NCBI GenBank assembly: GCA_022592435.1
Contig: JABYQS010000001.1
Span: forward strand, 62,001 to 126,000
From: Cerioporus squamosus
Lineage: Eukaryota > Basidiomycota > Agaricomycetes > Polyporales > Polyporaceae
DNA: 64,000 bases
Direction: 5' to 3'
Shown: one piece after another, positions 33,801 to 45,251 of the stretch
How positions within the stretch are numbered: position 1 is the stretch's first letter
Layout of the letters: every line of letters starts with the position of its first letter
The notes under the pieces: generated by a model
Seen by the model: the letters and a program-made list of their open reading frames with translations, nothing else
Told to the model about the DNA's origin: nothing
The model's database searches: none
Translations under genes and position numbers: made by a program

Positions 33801-36531
33801 ACAACAGTGAGTGTAGGCTTCCGTTCAACTTTGAGCTCAACTCATTACCTGGTCCACAGACCTGAACCCGGAGTGGGACCAGATCATCTATATCCCTGGT
33901 ATGTGTGCTCAGTGTCTATGTATGGACTTCGAACAACCTGATCTCACCTCCTTCCGCAGTACATTCCTTGAAAGAAGTACGACTACGTCTTCAATCTCGA
34001 TTGCCGCCGATGCTGACACATTCACCAGACGATGCTCCTCGAGTGCATGGACTACCAGCATCTGACGAAGGTGAGCCACCACGCCTTGTTCGTTCGTAAA
34101 TAGGGTGTTCACTTGTGTCGTTACAGGACCGCTCCCTCGGATACACAGAGCTCAAGGTTTCCGATCTAGCTGTTCCAAACGCTGCAGAGAGCGGCGAATT
34201 CCTATACCAGTCCACCGGCAAGCGTGAGGCTGAAGAGCCGCTCAGGCTCGGAAACGGCGCATTCAAGGGCAAGTTGCACTACGTGGCTGAGTTCGTGCCT
34301 GCGTACGCTGTGCGCGGCATCCGCTTCGACTCTGGTCCGAGCGAGCTGGAGCAGGCAGCAGAGCGTACCGGAGCAACATCACCAAATAGCGACGCGGGCG
34401 GTACCGTGCACGACGAGACTGACTCTGAAGACGAGGGCGGTGTACCGGACGGCCTCACTGTTGCGGAGCCCGTCGGTGAGGACGAGGTCGCAAACGGAGA
34501 GCTTGGCCACAGGAAGACGAAGTCCACAGACACCACTGCATCGGCGCGGACCACGGGTACCGTGAACACAACAGGTACGACCGCGGACGAGAAGCGACCC
34601 GAGGAGCAAGGCATCGAGATGAGCAAGGAGGAGCTGCTCAAGCACCGTACGTGTCTCCAGCTTTCATCGTTATGACGCCCAATTACTGACATCTCCCTAC
34701 CACAGAGGCCGGTATCATCATCTTCAATGTGATATCCGGACGTCTGCACAAGAAGGCTCGCCTCGAAGTCCTGCTCGACGATGCTTACTGGCCAGCGTTC
34801 AGCACCGTCCGTGCGCGCAGCACGAACGCGAACTGGGAGTACATTGGAGAAGGCGTCGTCAAGGAACTCGACTTCAGTCGCGTGTGGCTACGTCTGAATG
34901 AGGCGGACGAAGGCGACAAGGACGACATCATCGCTGAGTGGAAGGGCGATGCGAAGGCGTTCCTGGAAAGGACTCTGGTGCGTGACGGCTTTTTGGTCAT
35001 GTACGCTTGCAGCTGACGTGGGGTTGCAGGATGGTCCCCAAGAGTTCACGCTTGTGGACCCAGATGACGAGGACAGGCAGTCTACCATTAAAATCGAGGC
35101 CCGGTACTTGCCCGTGCCTATCAAGCTCGAGGCGAGGGAGAGTGTCAACAGTGCGTCAATGTGGACTATCAGTGCTAAGTTGTCACTGATGTCTCTGTAC
35201 AGACCAGGGTCTCTTGCGCGTAGATCTACTTGGTGGCCACAACATCCATGGCATCGACCGAGGAGGTAAGACCGCTGCTTTGAGTGCCATTTGCCATAAT
35301 ATGACAAGTTGTTCAACAGGCAAATCTGATCCGTTCGTCGTCTTCCAACTCAACGGTCAGCGTGTGTATAAGTCGCAGACGAAGAAGAAGACGCTCAACC
35401 CCGAGTGGAACGAGAACTTCGTCGTGCAAGTGGTAAGTTCCCATCCGTCCCTGACCAGTCTCTTGCTGAATTTCGCCTTGAAAGCCTTCGCGTGCAGGTT
35501 CCGACTTCACACTCGAAGTGTTCGACTGGAATCAGATCGAGCAAGCTAAGAGTCTGGGTGCATGCAAGATCGACCTGGAGAGCCTTGAGCCTTTCACCGC
35601 TGTGGAACGCACCCTCGCTCTTTCTTCAGCCAAGCATGGCGACAAGGGCGAGGTTCGTGTCCGCCTTCTCTTCACCCCGGAGATCATCGTGAAGTCGCGG
35701 AAGAACACGTCCACTTTTACCACTGCTGGCCGCGCTATGACGCAGATCGGTCACCTCCCTGTGGGCGCTGGCAAGGGTGTCATCCACGGTGTCACTGGCG
35801 TCTTCAAGCGTCGCAACAGCAGCAGTTCGGAGTCATCAGACGGGCGTCGTGAACTCCCCGCAGGGGTTGTCTCGAAGCAGGTTGACTATGCGGCTGAGAG
35901 TGACGCCGCGGCCTTCCCTGCGTCCGCACCGACTGGCAACACAGAACCGGGGACTTTGCGGGTTGTCGTAAACGATGCGAAAGACCTGTCTACGGCAGAT
36001 ATCAAGCCTTACGTCGTCGTACGTGTTGGCGACAAGGAGTACAAGACGAAGCACGCTCACAAAACGGCTACGCCCGAATGGTACGTCCACCGACATGTTT
36101 TGTGTGATGTGGGTGCTGAACGTGTCATAGGAACGAGTCCTTCGTGTTCTCTGCTGCCCCTGGTGTGCAGCCCAAGCTCTTTGCATGGGTTTACGACCAC
36201 AAGACACTGGGGAAGGACAAACTGCTCGGTTCCGCCGAGATTGACGTGAGTATCTGGCCCTAGAATTCGTCGAACGTGGTCTCACGCAGTCCTACAGATC
36301 TGGGAGCAACTGAAGCCAGGTGAGGCGGTCCCTGCGAAAGACCTTACCATCGAACTTCGGGAAGGCCAGGGTCTCCTGCACCTACGCCTCGAGTACGACC
36401 CGGATACGCCGCTCTCCACCAAGAACTCTCGTGCGTCCCTCCACTCATTGACCGGCGGCGAGAAGGCACCTCCAATCTCTCCCTCGCGGTTCTCGCTCAG
36501 CCGACGACGCGGAGCGGACAAGGACGACTAG
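30882..36531 (+). CDS. Tricalbin / extended synaptotagmin-like ER-plasma membrane tether
   Basis: Large protein (roughly 1,500-1,600 residues, many short introns) of the tricalbin/E-Syt family. It is anchored in the ER by a hairpin, moves lipids with an SMP domain and binds the plasma membrane through C2 domains. Order seen: disordered N-terminus; EFYGEWYHNAAM-like entry to a hydrophobic hairpin (HFGFGWVFIILAFCNTYY, 31640-31800); SMP domain from LEIESADWLNNFLDRFWLIY to FDYVLKPIGGETFGFDIGN; then several C2 domains (GVLQVTIQGARDLKG with DPFVSLSI; GIVRLTVHQAKDLDSSKS; GLLRVDLLGGHNIHG with GKSDPFVVFQLNG; and TLRVVVNDAKDLS). An acidic Ser/Thr insertion lies at about 34340-34640. The first intron appears to use a GC donor (31084). 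Stop at 36529-36531. Confidence 0.93.
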
Positions 36532-36924
36532 AGCCATGGACTCTTAATGTAACATCATGACCGTATACGATACTTATCGAATGGCTTCGCCACGGACGCT
36601 TCTTACTATATGACGCTCCCTATCTAGCACTCTTAGTCTCGTCGCAGTTTTCCTCTGTACATATCACAGTCGACTGTTTTGCACGCTTACGCTACCATCT
36701 CGCTTTCCAATCGATTATATCCATAACCTCAAAAGGCCTGTCTGCATCGTGCCGATTCGTGCGTGTAGAGTACTTACAGTACGCGACACGCGGCCAAGCT
36801 ACTAGCCAGTTTCGTAGGCGCTTCTATTGCCAAATATGGTGCATACGTCAGTCCTTGCTGCTCGGAGTCTCGGACAACCACCATTGCTGGCACAACGCCT
36901 TACCATCGCACATACAGAACTAGT
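36532..36924. promoter_or_regulatory. Intergenic between tricalbin and RINT1/TIP20
   Basis: 393 bp, relatively AT-rich, expected to hold the tricalbin terminator and the next promoter. No gene seen. Confidence 0.4.
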
Positions 36925-39900
36925 ATGACGTCTGTTCAGATACGCACCCTACACCAGCCGCCAAATGTGAACAAGTCTAACTCACGCGCTCTCTCGTACC
37001 TGAACGAGACATACGAGTCTCTCGATGATCTGGACGGGGAGACGGACTTGGAGGCTCTGGTCGAGCAGGCACGGCAGAAGATGGAGGATCTCGACAGGAA
37101 GGTGCGCCATCCGCCTTCGTGCGGCGGGACGAAGTCTCATATGCGCCCGTCGCAGCTCAGCTTGCGCACTCCCAGTCCAGCGTAGATGCTGTCATAGCCC
37201 GGACGCGCGAGAAAGCCACAGAGCACTTGCACACAGCGCAAGAGCTCTCGCTGCTACGACATTCGCTTGCGGATGAGCTGTCGTTTCTCTCTGGGGAGTT
37301 GGTCTCGTCTCTGTCAGGACCGGAGGAGGGCCCGACGTTGTTGGAGGACTTGGAGGCACTGCACCGGAGTTTGAAGGAGCTGAGAGCGTGAAGGGATACG
37401 TGCAGGTTATTGAGCATGCGCTGAAGCTCAGGTGCGTCGTACTTCTATAATCCACTTGGACGCGCACGTACGAACGGAATACATAGCGAAGCTGCGGTCC
37501 AGCAAGTGCGCACCTCCAGCACGGTGACGGTGACGGAATACGAGAACCTGCAAGCGTTCGTTGTCTCCGTCTCCTCGGCATGCAGCAAGGTCGAAAGCGT
37601 GGCGAGTCAACCTGACCTCCATATACTTGCGTTCCTCGAGGGTGTCGTTGAGCAGACGTGGAGGGACATCAAGGGCGTTCTGTCATCGTGAGTCGCTCTG
37701 TGCCTCCTGCTATATGCACTCCTTCACGCGCTGAACCTATGCACATGTAGTACGCTCCTGGAAGCAGCGGAGAAATTGAAGTGGCCGATGAAGGTCGACT
37801 ATGCGTCAGTCGCACCAAACGAGCGTAAGGCATTTGAGAATGCCTTCTACAATCTCCTCAAACTTCAGTCTATGGGCGAGAAAATCCGGGACGCATCGAA
37901 GCGGAAAGCTTCTTCTAGGGAGGGCTTATATCCGCTGCAAGCACTCGTCCAGGCGATTGCATTGCGGTTCAAGTATCACTTTGAAGGCACACGGCAGACG
38001 AACAGGCTTGACAAGGTACGTATCTCAGCATTGATCAGAGACTTCGTGCTGGAGCCGACTGATGACGTCTTGGTAGCCGGAGTGGTACTTCACACATATC
38101 GTCAACGAATCTCATGAGCATCGCCCGTTCATGGAGTCGATCGTGCAGGCACTTCTTTCATCTACAGAATACCGGACGGTGAACGCATGGGTGAGTACTG
38201 CTTTGTACTCTACGCGACGTCGGAAGCTTTGTCTGACGCAACGCGACATCAGCGCGAGTTCACGCTCCTGATGCTACCAATTGTGGAACGAAAGCTCCGT
38301 CGGACCATCCCCGCGCTGCTTTCTCATCCGCCGATACTGGCGCACACGATATACCAGGCTCTCGCCTTCGATACCGCCCTCAAAGACGAAGGGTTTGATC
38401 TGCGTGGAACGACCGCTTCCCCGGCTAATGGCGAGGAGACTCGTCACTGGGAGGGTGTATGTGAGGTCATCCTAGGCAGGAATGAGTGGTTTGAAGCATG
38501 GGTCGAAGGCGAACGCAAATGTGAGTTTCGCTACCCCTCACTCTACCCATGAGATATGCTCACTATATGCGCGTCCATAGTTGCGATGGACCAGTACTTT
38601 GAGATCATCGGTGCTTCGGATGCGTGGCTCATTGCAGACGACGACGTGGAGGAAGAGAACGATGCGCGCCCTGCAGATCGTGACCTCCGGCCTACCAACT
38701 CAGCCCGTCGTGTCAAGGCGTTGGTTGAGCAAGTCACTGGTGCGTGTTGAAAGCCATTTCCGCGGCAGTGTAGCTGATATCATTGCCTCCAGACCGCTAC
38801 TCGCCGCTCCCACAACACTCGCACCGTACACGCTTCCTCATCGTCGTGCAACTGCCCTTGCTCGAGGCCTACCATGCCCGGATAGCTTCGTCGCTTGACG
38901 CGTTCGAGACGCTGTCATCCACGTTCATGCGTGCTGTACCAGGCGCGCTTGGTACCGGGGACGGACGAGGGGACGGGCGGAAGCTTACTGCTGGTGTCGA
39001 GGGCGTGCAACGGCTGTGCAAGGCTCTCGTGAGCGCAAAGTACTTGGCTAGTGCGATGGAGACGTGGGGAGAGGATCTGGTGAGTATATTCCGGGCCAAC
39101 CGCTGCATGCAGCCGCTGACGCCGCGATTCATCCTGTTAGTTCTTCCTTGAGTTGTGGGCCGAAATCAATAGGAGAGCCAACCTCCGCACCAAGGCAGAG
39201 TCTATCCCGTCACTACCCAACCCTAATGGAGCGGAAGACGAACCGCCTGAGGGCACCATCTTCGAAGAGCTCATCCGGCATTATCATTCGCTCGCTTCAC
39301 GTGCTGAAGAGATGATAGTCACTTGTATAACTGGCGAGGTCGAGAGTGCTCTCAAGCCGCATCTTCAGGGTGGTTCTACGTGCGTTCTTCACGGTGTTTG
39401 TACTTCTCTCAATACTGACGACATTGAAACAGACAAGTTACGCCTGCGACCGGCTCTGAGGGGTCGGATGACATCGCCCTGGCGCAATCCTTGCTTGGCC
39501 CGCTTGCCCTTCTGTCCTCGCACCTCTCGTTCCTCCGCGGCACACTTCCCCGAGCCACAGTTACGTCTCTGTACAGGCGGATCGCAGCACGTCTGTCCAC
39601 ACACTTCGTCCAACGCCAAGTACTTTACCGCGGACGCGCACGGGCAACGCCGCAGGAGGCGAAGACCGTTCTCGCCGAGGCCGAGCTGTGGGTGGAGACA
39701 TGCCGAGTCGCGTTGAAGGAGGATTATGCGCGCGTTGAGGCGCCATGGCGACCGTTCCTACAGGCTGTGAGGCTGCTTGCTGCAGAAGGAGACGCCTGGA
39801 CGAAGATTGTGGATGCGACGTTTGGGATGGCGAGCGACGGGGAGTGGGAGGAGGTCATGCTCGATACGGTTGGGTTGTGTGAGTTCCCGAGGGAGGAAGT

Positions 39901-39940
39901 GCAGGGTATACTGCGGAGACGGGAGGATTGCGAGCGCTGA
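36925..39940 (+). CDS. RINT1/TIP20 family vesicle-tethering protein
   Basis: Subunit of the Dsl1/NRZ complex, which tethers Golgi-derived COPI vesicles at the ER. The N-terminus is MTSVQIRTLHQPPNVNKSNS, followed by helices with SLDDLDGETDLEALVEQARQ. The body shows the family pattern: LEALHRSLKEL then VKGYVQVIEHALKLSEAAV, FTHIVNESHEHRPFMESIVQ, LRRTIPALLSHPPILAHTIY and HWEGVCEVILGRNEWFEAWV. The C-terminal half has LWAEINRRANLRTKAE, LSFLRGTLPRATVTSLYRRI and FPREEVQGILRRREDCER. About eight introns. The frame breaks once at about 37377-37386, where one G seems to be missing between KEL and the following ESVKGY-type sequence; there is no room for an intron, so a sequence error is likely. The family call is firm. 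Confidence 0.88.
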
Positions 39941-40213
39941 GATGTCGTCTCGCGCTATTATGTCCATCTAGTTCATGTACTTTGTTGTGGATCGCCTACA
40001 AACTGGCTCTGTGCTGTTGTTCGGAAGGAGCACGAGAGGGAGGTCGTAGAGAGGTAGTACAAGTGCAAACACGGGTAAACAGCGCCCTGGCCGAGAGCCG
40101 TGACGCCGCGCAGGTGCGTCTGCTCGGAGCTCCCGCCGCCTGGCATGTCGCGACATCCCGTCTACCTCTGAGCTCACAGTACTGCACGGTCAAGACTGGG
40201 TGAAGACTGAAGG

Positions 40214-41844
40214 ATGGCTGCCCCAGCCCCGGCATCTCTCCGCGACTTATACACCACTCCCTCCAACGCCTGGTCTTTCGTGCCCCCCTCTCTCGCTCAA
40301 GACAATACCAACTCCTCCTCCATTCCTCCCGCGCCGGGCCCTTCTACACTGAACGGCTGGTCCACGCGCTCCGCACCAAACCCGCTGTTTGAACTCTCTT
40401 CGTCGTTGACGGACGATGACTCCGGTCTGGACATTACATCATTAGCGAAGGAGCTTCTCGCCGCCGCTCTCCTGCAATACGCCACTTCGGCGATTGCGCA
40501 GCCATGGGAGGTCGGCAAGACGCTACTGCAGGTGCAATGGGTGCCTCGAGATCCCGCAGACATCGCGCCTGAAGCGGGTGTCGAGGTAGTGGAGGAAGAG
40601 GAAGAGGTACGTCAGTCTTTATGTGCGTTTGCTGCATTGGCTTCATGTAGAGCCCATCCAGCTCAGCGACTCGTCTTCGAACGAAAACGACTCGTACTTT
40701 GCTGATCCCACTGCCGAGAGGCCCCCGCGACCGCCTCGACAGGCCGATGAAGAAGGTTACATCATCCGGCACTCTGTCTTGGACGAAGGCACGCAGCCAG
40801 AATACGTGATCCCAACGGGCAGCGCGGATGGTACGTGGGGCATGATGAAACGCGTAGGACGCTTCAGGTCGGAAGGTTGGCTCGCACTGTGGAAAGGTGA
40901 GTCGCGGTCCTGTGTCCTCTGGTCGTTGCAAGAGTGCGAGCACGTTCCCTTCCACAGGTCTGTTGACTTCCGCGGTCACGAATGCACTCTCCGGAGCTCT
41001 ACAACCTGCCATCTACTCCCTCCTCCAATCCGTGTTCTCTCCTTTGACCCCCGCCGCAACCTTCTCGTATCCCTTCGGGACGACATCCGTCCTCCTCCCT
41101 GTCGCCTCCCAAGTTCTCACTGGCTTCCTTCTCTCGCCCCTCGACCTTGTCCGCACAAGATTGATGGTGCAGTCCTCCGTCCCAAGACACCGCACGTACT
41201 CCGGTCCCATAGACGCGTTCCGTCAGATCCTCGCCCAAGAAGGCGGCCTGCGTGGCGTGTACCTCCACCCGCACCTACTCATACCAACCCTGTTCGACTG
41301 CACACTCCGCGCCTTGGTGCCGCTTACACTCCCAGGCCTCGTCGCGACTTACGTCGGCCTCGGGTCAAACCTGTCCCCTGAGGCGACACCCATCCAGTGG
41401 CAGGTCGCCGAGCTCCTCGGGACCGTCGCCGGGGCCCTTGTCCTTATCCCCTTCGAAACCGTCCGGCGCCGACTGCAGGTGCAGCCCCGTGGCACCGCGC
41501 GCCCTCTCAAGGCATGCGTCGAGCTGCGCCCCGCGCCGTACAACGGCATGGTGGACGCGTTCTGGCACATCCTCACCGAGGAGCGGTCCGACCTCCCGCT
41601 GAAGCCGCAGAACAAGCGCAAGCGGCGGCGGAGCTCGCTCAAGGGCAAGGAGCGCGCGCACGCGCACACGCACGACGAGGAGCCAGTGGCCGTCGAGGAG
41701 GAGAGCGAGAGCTGGCTGCGCCATAGCGGAATTGGCCAGCTGTACCGCGGGCTGAGCATGCGCGTGGGTGCGGGGCTGGTCGTGTTTGTGCTCGCGCTCA
41801 TGAGTGGGTCGGACGAGGCGGATGCGGGATGGGCGGAGCTGTGA
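40214..41844 (+). CDS. UGO1-like mitochondrial carrier-fold protein
   Basis: Modified mitochondrial carrier protein resembling Ugo1, the outer-membrane factor that links Fzo1 and Mgm1 in mitochondrial fusion. The N-terminal 80 residues are soluble and Pro/Ser-rich. Then come ALLQYATSAIAQPWEVGKTL (degenerate first carrier repeat; PxxVxK-like), an acidic linker spliced at about 40607-40654, GWLALWKGLLTSAVTNALSG, LLSPLDLVRTRLMVQSS (second repeat with the P-x-D/E-x-x-R signature) and ALVLIPFETVRRRLQVQ (third). A Lys/Arg-rich insertion (NKRKRRRSSLKGKERAHA) precedes GQLYRGLSMRVGAGLVVFVL. One carrier repeat is eroded, as in Ugo1 and unlike true metabolite carriers. Confidence 0.82.
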
Positions 41845-42645
41845 GGAACGAGAATCTGTGCTGGAGTTTGCTCGTGCGCTCATGTTACGGTACACCGTGT
41901 GCTGAGCCCGAGCCCATACTGACGCTTTACGATGTATCTCAGCCTCCTGTTAATGATACTCAACTCCGTACATAAATAATGAGTTTCATCCTTCGCGACG
42001 TTCCCAGGTCATGCTGATGTCACCGTCCGAGTGAGCGATGCGAGAGGAGGTGCACCCACGATACACGGACACTTGCCACACGGTCTCTTCACCAGTTCCG
42101 TCATCCATCCTCTTTGAGGCTAGCCTCCTCTTTCCATTGGTGTTTGAACAGGACGAGGGCGGCAAGCCGGGGGAGCAAGGCCGAGCATTGAGTACACTGC
42201 ACGACTGAAGTAAGTCGTGATGAGCGAATCCAAAACATAGCGCTGCCGGTAACCTCCAGAACGCCACCTCGTAACGCCACTGTCAGTGTCATCGCTGAAG
42301 ATTGAACAGGCCGGCATTTGTAGTAGCTAGTGCGTACTGCGCTGCATGCGTGAACAGTTCATTTTCTAACTTCTGATGCAGGCATCTGCCATGACCTCGC
42401 AATCAGCGAAGCGAGAGTTGCGAGACGCAGAGATTGTCGTATGTAGCTGTCGGAGCGCCACCGAACTGTTTGACACAGGGCAAATCACAACCAGCGGCAA
42501 CTACTGCGGTCATGTTGGAGTAATGGGATCTCGTCGTGTATCCCAAACGGCGCCGTTTGAGTGGCAGTCGCCCAGGAGAACAGCGGGTTCGAGCAGCAGC
42601 GCGACTGGGGCCGTGAGTTGTGACAAAGACACCGACAGAGGCGGC
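41845..42645. other. Convergent intergenic region
   Basis: About 800 bp between the 3' ends of the UGO1-like gene and the Myb/zinc-finger gene. Only short overlapping ORFs. No repeat or RNA gene seen. Confidence 0.5.
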
Positions 42646-45078
42646 CTAGGTCCGCGGCGCAGAGGGAGAACCAGAGGCCTTCTCGGCGACCAGCCGGGCG
42701 AGCGTCGGCGGCACGACGTCCAGCTGCAGCGGCAGCTCGTCCGCATGGCCCTGAACATGAGAAGGCATAGGACATGACATGTCAGAAAGATAGAACACGC
42801 GAGAATAACACACGAAGACGAGCATAGAACGCACATGGGTGAGGTGGTATCGCAGCCCGCTCAGCTGCTTGTACGCCTTGGTGCAGCCAGGGCGCGGGCA
42901 GGGGTGCAACTTGCGCTTCGGCTTCTCCGGGGTGCTCTTCTCTGCGACGCCTTCGCGGTTGGGCGCGGTTAACGTTCCTGGTGTCGCTGGTGTCCCCTGT
43001 GTCTGCGCCCGCGCTTCTGCGCTCGAGCGTGGTATGTCGTCTTTGTGCAAAGTTGACGACTGCTCGCCGTCACTCCGCGGAGTCCCTACTGTGGGCGCAG
43101 TGGGCGCAACGCTACCGGGCGCATGGGGATCGCCGCCCCGCGTCGCTAGAGCTTGCTGGAAGTGGTATCTGGATCTGTGCGCGGCGATAGGGAAATTCAC
43201 CGGTGTGAGCAGAAATGGGGCCATGAGTACATTCGTGGGCGGCGTGTGACCGAGGACAGTCAGGGGTCGCTTGACGTACATTTGTAGGTGGTACTGGAGA
43301 CCGTTGGGGCTCTGTGTGACCACAACGATGACATGTGGATGGTATGTCAGAACGACGCTCACCGAAAAGTACCGCAGTACGGCGCAGCAGAGGGGCGTAC
43401 CTTCCAGCTCTTCTCACAGCCTGCCAGGCCACATCTGAAGGGCTTGCTTCCCCCGAGATCGCCTCCGTGGACGAATCTGTTGTGGTCTGACAACTCTTTC
43501 GACGTCAGAAAAGCGTTCTTGCTGCTCGAAGCACCAGCGGGCCAGCAGTCAGAGTGACCACATGCATATGCCAGAACATTCGCGCTGAGGGGGCAAAGCG
43601 ACCGGGCGGGCGCAGGCACAATAGATCAGTCACAGGTCATTGCTCAACGTAAGGCGAGATGGCTCACTCTGAAGTAGCCGGAAGAGTGGAAGATAGGCGT
43701 GCAGGGCGCTGGGCGGATGGCCGTGGTGGAGGCTGACTGGCGGTCTTCTCCTCAGCAGTACGGTAATAGGATCTCCGAGTCGAATCTGGAGGGTCGACAG
43801 AGACCCGGGACGCTGCAGGGTCGTCCGTTTGATTGCCAGCATACGCTGCTGGACTGCCCGGCGGAGAGGATGACCCGCATGGTGAAGGCGAAGCGGGTGT
43901 GTCGGGTATGGTGAGCGGTGGTATTCCAAGTTCTAATGGCCCTGTGTACTCAATTGCCGGGGCGCTGTGAGAGCCATGGCCGCTGTCATGGTGGGATGGT
44001 TCAGGACTCGTGCTGCTGTGATGATTATCGTCGATAGACATGAACTCGTACTCGTGCGAGCCATACGTTCCGGATTGAGCCGTCGGTGCTGACGTGTTCA
44101 CCGCTGATAGCCCAGAACGACCATGACCAGGTGAATAAGCTTCCGAGCGGTAGTAGTCATGAGGTTCTCGTGACTGCGCGATAGGAGCTAGCGCGGCGCT
44201 GAGGGACGGAGTAGGGTACTGGAAGGGCGGGAGGTCGCGCTGGCTAGACGAGGAACCGTTCAGATGGGCACCTGACAAGATCTGTTCCGGAGAGTAGGTC
44301 GTGCCATGCGATTCCTGCGAGTGAAGGGGAGACCCCTGGTAGAGCACAGACGGCGTGACATACTGGGGACTGCGGCCATCCCAGAACTGTGGTTCCTGAA
44401 CGTGAGTGGAGGTCCATTGGGAATCCGATGTGCCTGGAGGTTCAGACGCGGTCGAGGGACCCTCTCCCCTAGATGTGGCGTCGCGCGAGAGCGCAGCTCT
44501 CTTCCGCTCGAGCATCCGCCACCTGTGGCCGATTCAGCATATTTTCGTGCAAAATCTCCTGACATAGCTATACCTGTTACGACAACCAAGCCCGCTTCGG
44601 TTGAGCTCTTGTCCGATGAGCCCCCACTTTCCCCCGAGCCGGGCGTACACCTCCAGTAATTTCCCATCCTCGTCGTAGGTCCAGTCGTCGCGTTTCAGAG
44701 ACGGATCCAAGGCTTCCCGATATCGCTTCGAGCACGCGTCATCTGTCCTCCCTGGGATGCAGCGAGCGATCACGGACCACTTTGTGCCGTGTGTCGCGTA
44801 CAGAGAGAGCAAGAGCTGGTCCTCTTCCGGAGTCCAAGCTGTCTTCTTGACATTCGGAGACAATGAGTGCAGCCAGCGCTATGCGACAACCCGTCAGCCG
44901 CAATACAACAATCAAGACTCTGTCATTGACCTACCTTCCTGCAGGCCTTGTTGGTCCTTCCTGGGACTAAGGATGCGACTGCCTTCCAGTTATCGTTCTC
45001 CCCATGTATGGCCACCGCCTGGATGAGGAGATTATCTTCTTCGGTCGTCCATGGTTTCCCAATACCCCTCTCGCTCAT
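42646..45078 (-). CDS. Three-repeat Myb protein, apparently continuing into C2H2 zinc fingers
   Basis: Predicted transcription factor. From the ATG at 45078 the product has three Myb repeats: KPWTTEEDNLLIQAVAIHG, KTAWTPEEDQLLLSLYATHG and RDDWTYDEDGKLLEVYARLG, each with the third helix (GRTNKACRK; GRTDDACSKRYREAL; SGLGCRNRW). A Ser/Pro-rich linker of about 280 residues follows and reaches an apparent stop at 43664. A donor sits exactly there (exon end 43668, then GTGAGC) and an acceptor after CCCCCTCAG, so an 83-bp intron (43585-43667) continues in frame to CGHSDCWPAG and HNRFVHG (first finger), FRCGLAGCEKSW..NGLQYHLQ (second) and HPCPRPGCTKAYKQLSGLRY (third, SFP1-like), ending SGSPSAPRT. The zinc-finger frame has no ATG of its own before the first finger. 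Two separate genes remain possible. Confidence 0.72.
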
Positions 45079-45251
45079 CTACTCCTCCGCAAGGGGTCGT
45101 CGAGCAGTCGGGGCCACACAGTGACAGAGCGGTGGTCGAGTACGAAGTTGAGCAAGTAGACAGGGACATTCTGGGGTATGTAAGCGCCCATGGCACTCAT
45201 TGCGCGTTGTTCTCGATTACGTAAGGCTGTCTTGCTCTCGCTCGTGCAGTC
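45079..45251. promoter_or_regulatory. Shared divergent promoter Myb-ZF / PRP17
   Basis: 173 bp between two start codons on opposite strands. No TATA box or known factor site stands out. Confidence 0.5.
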
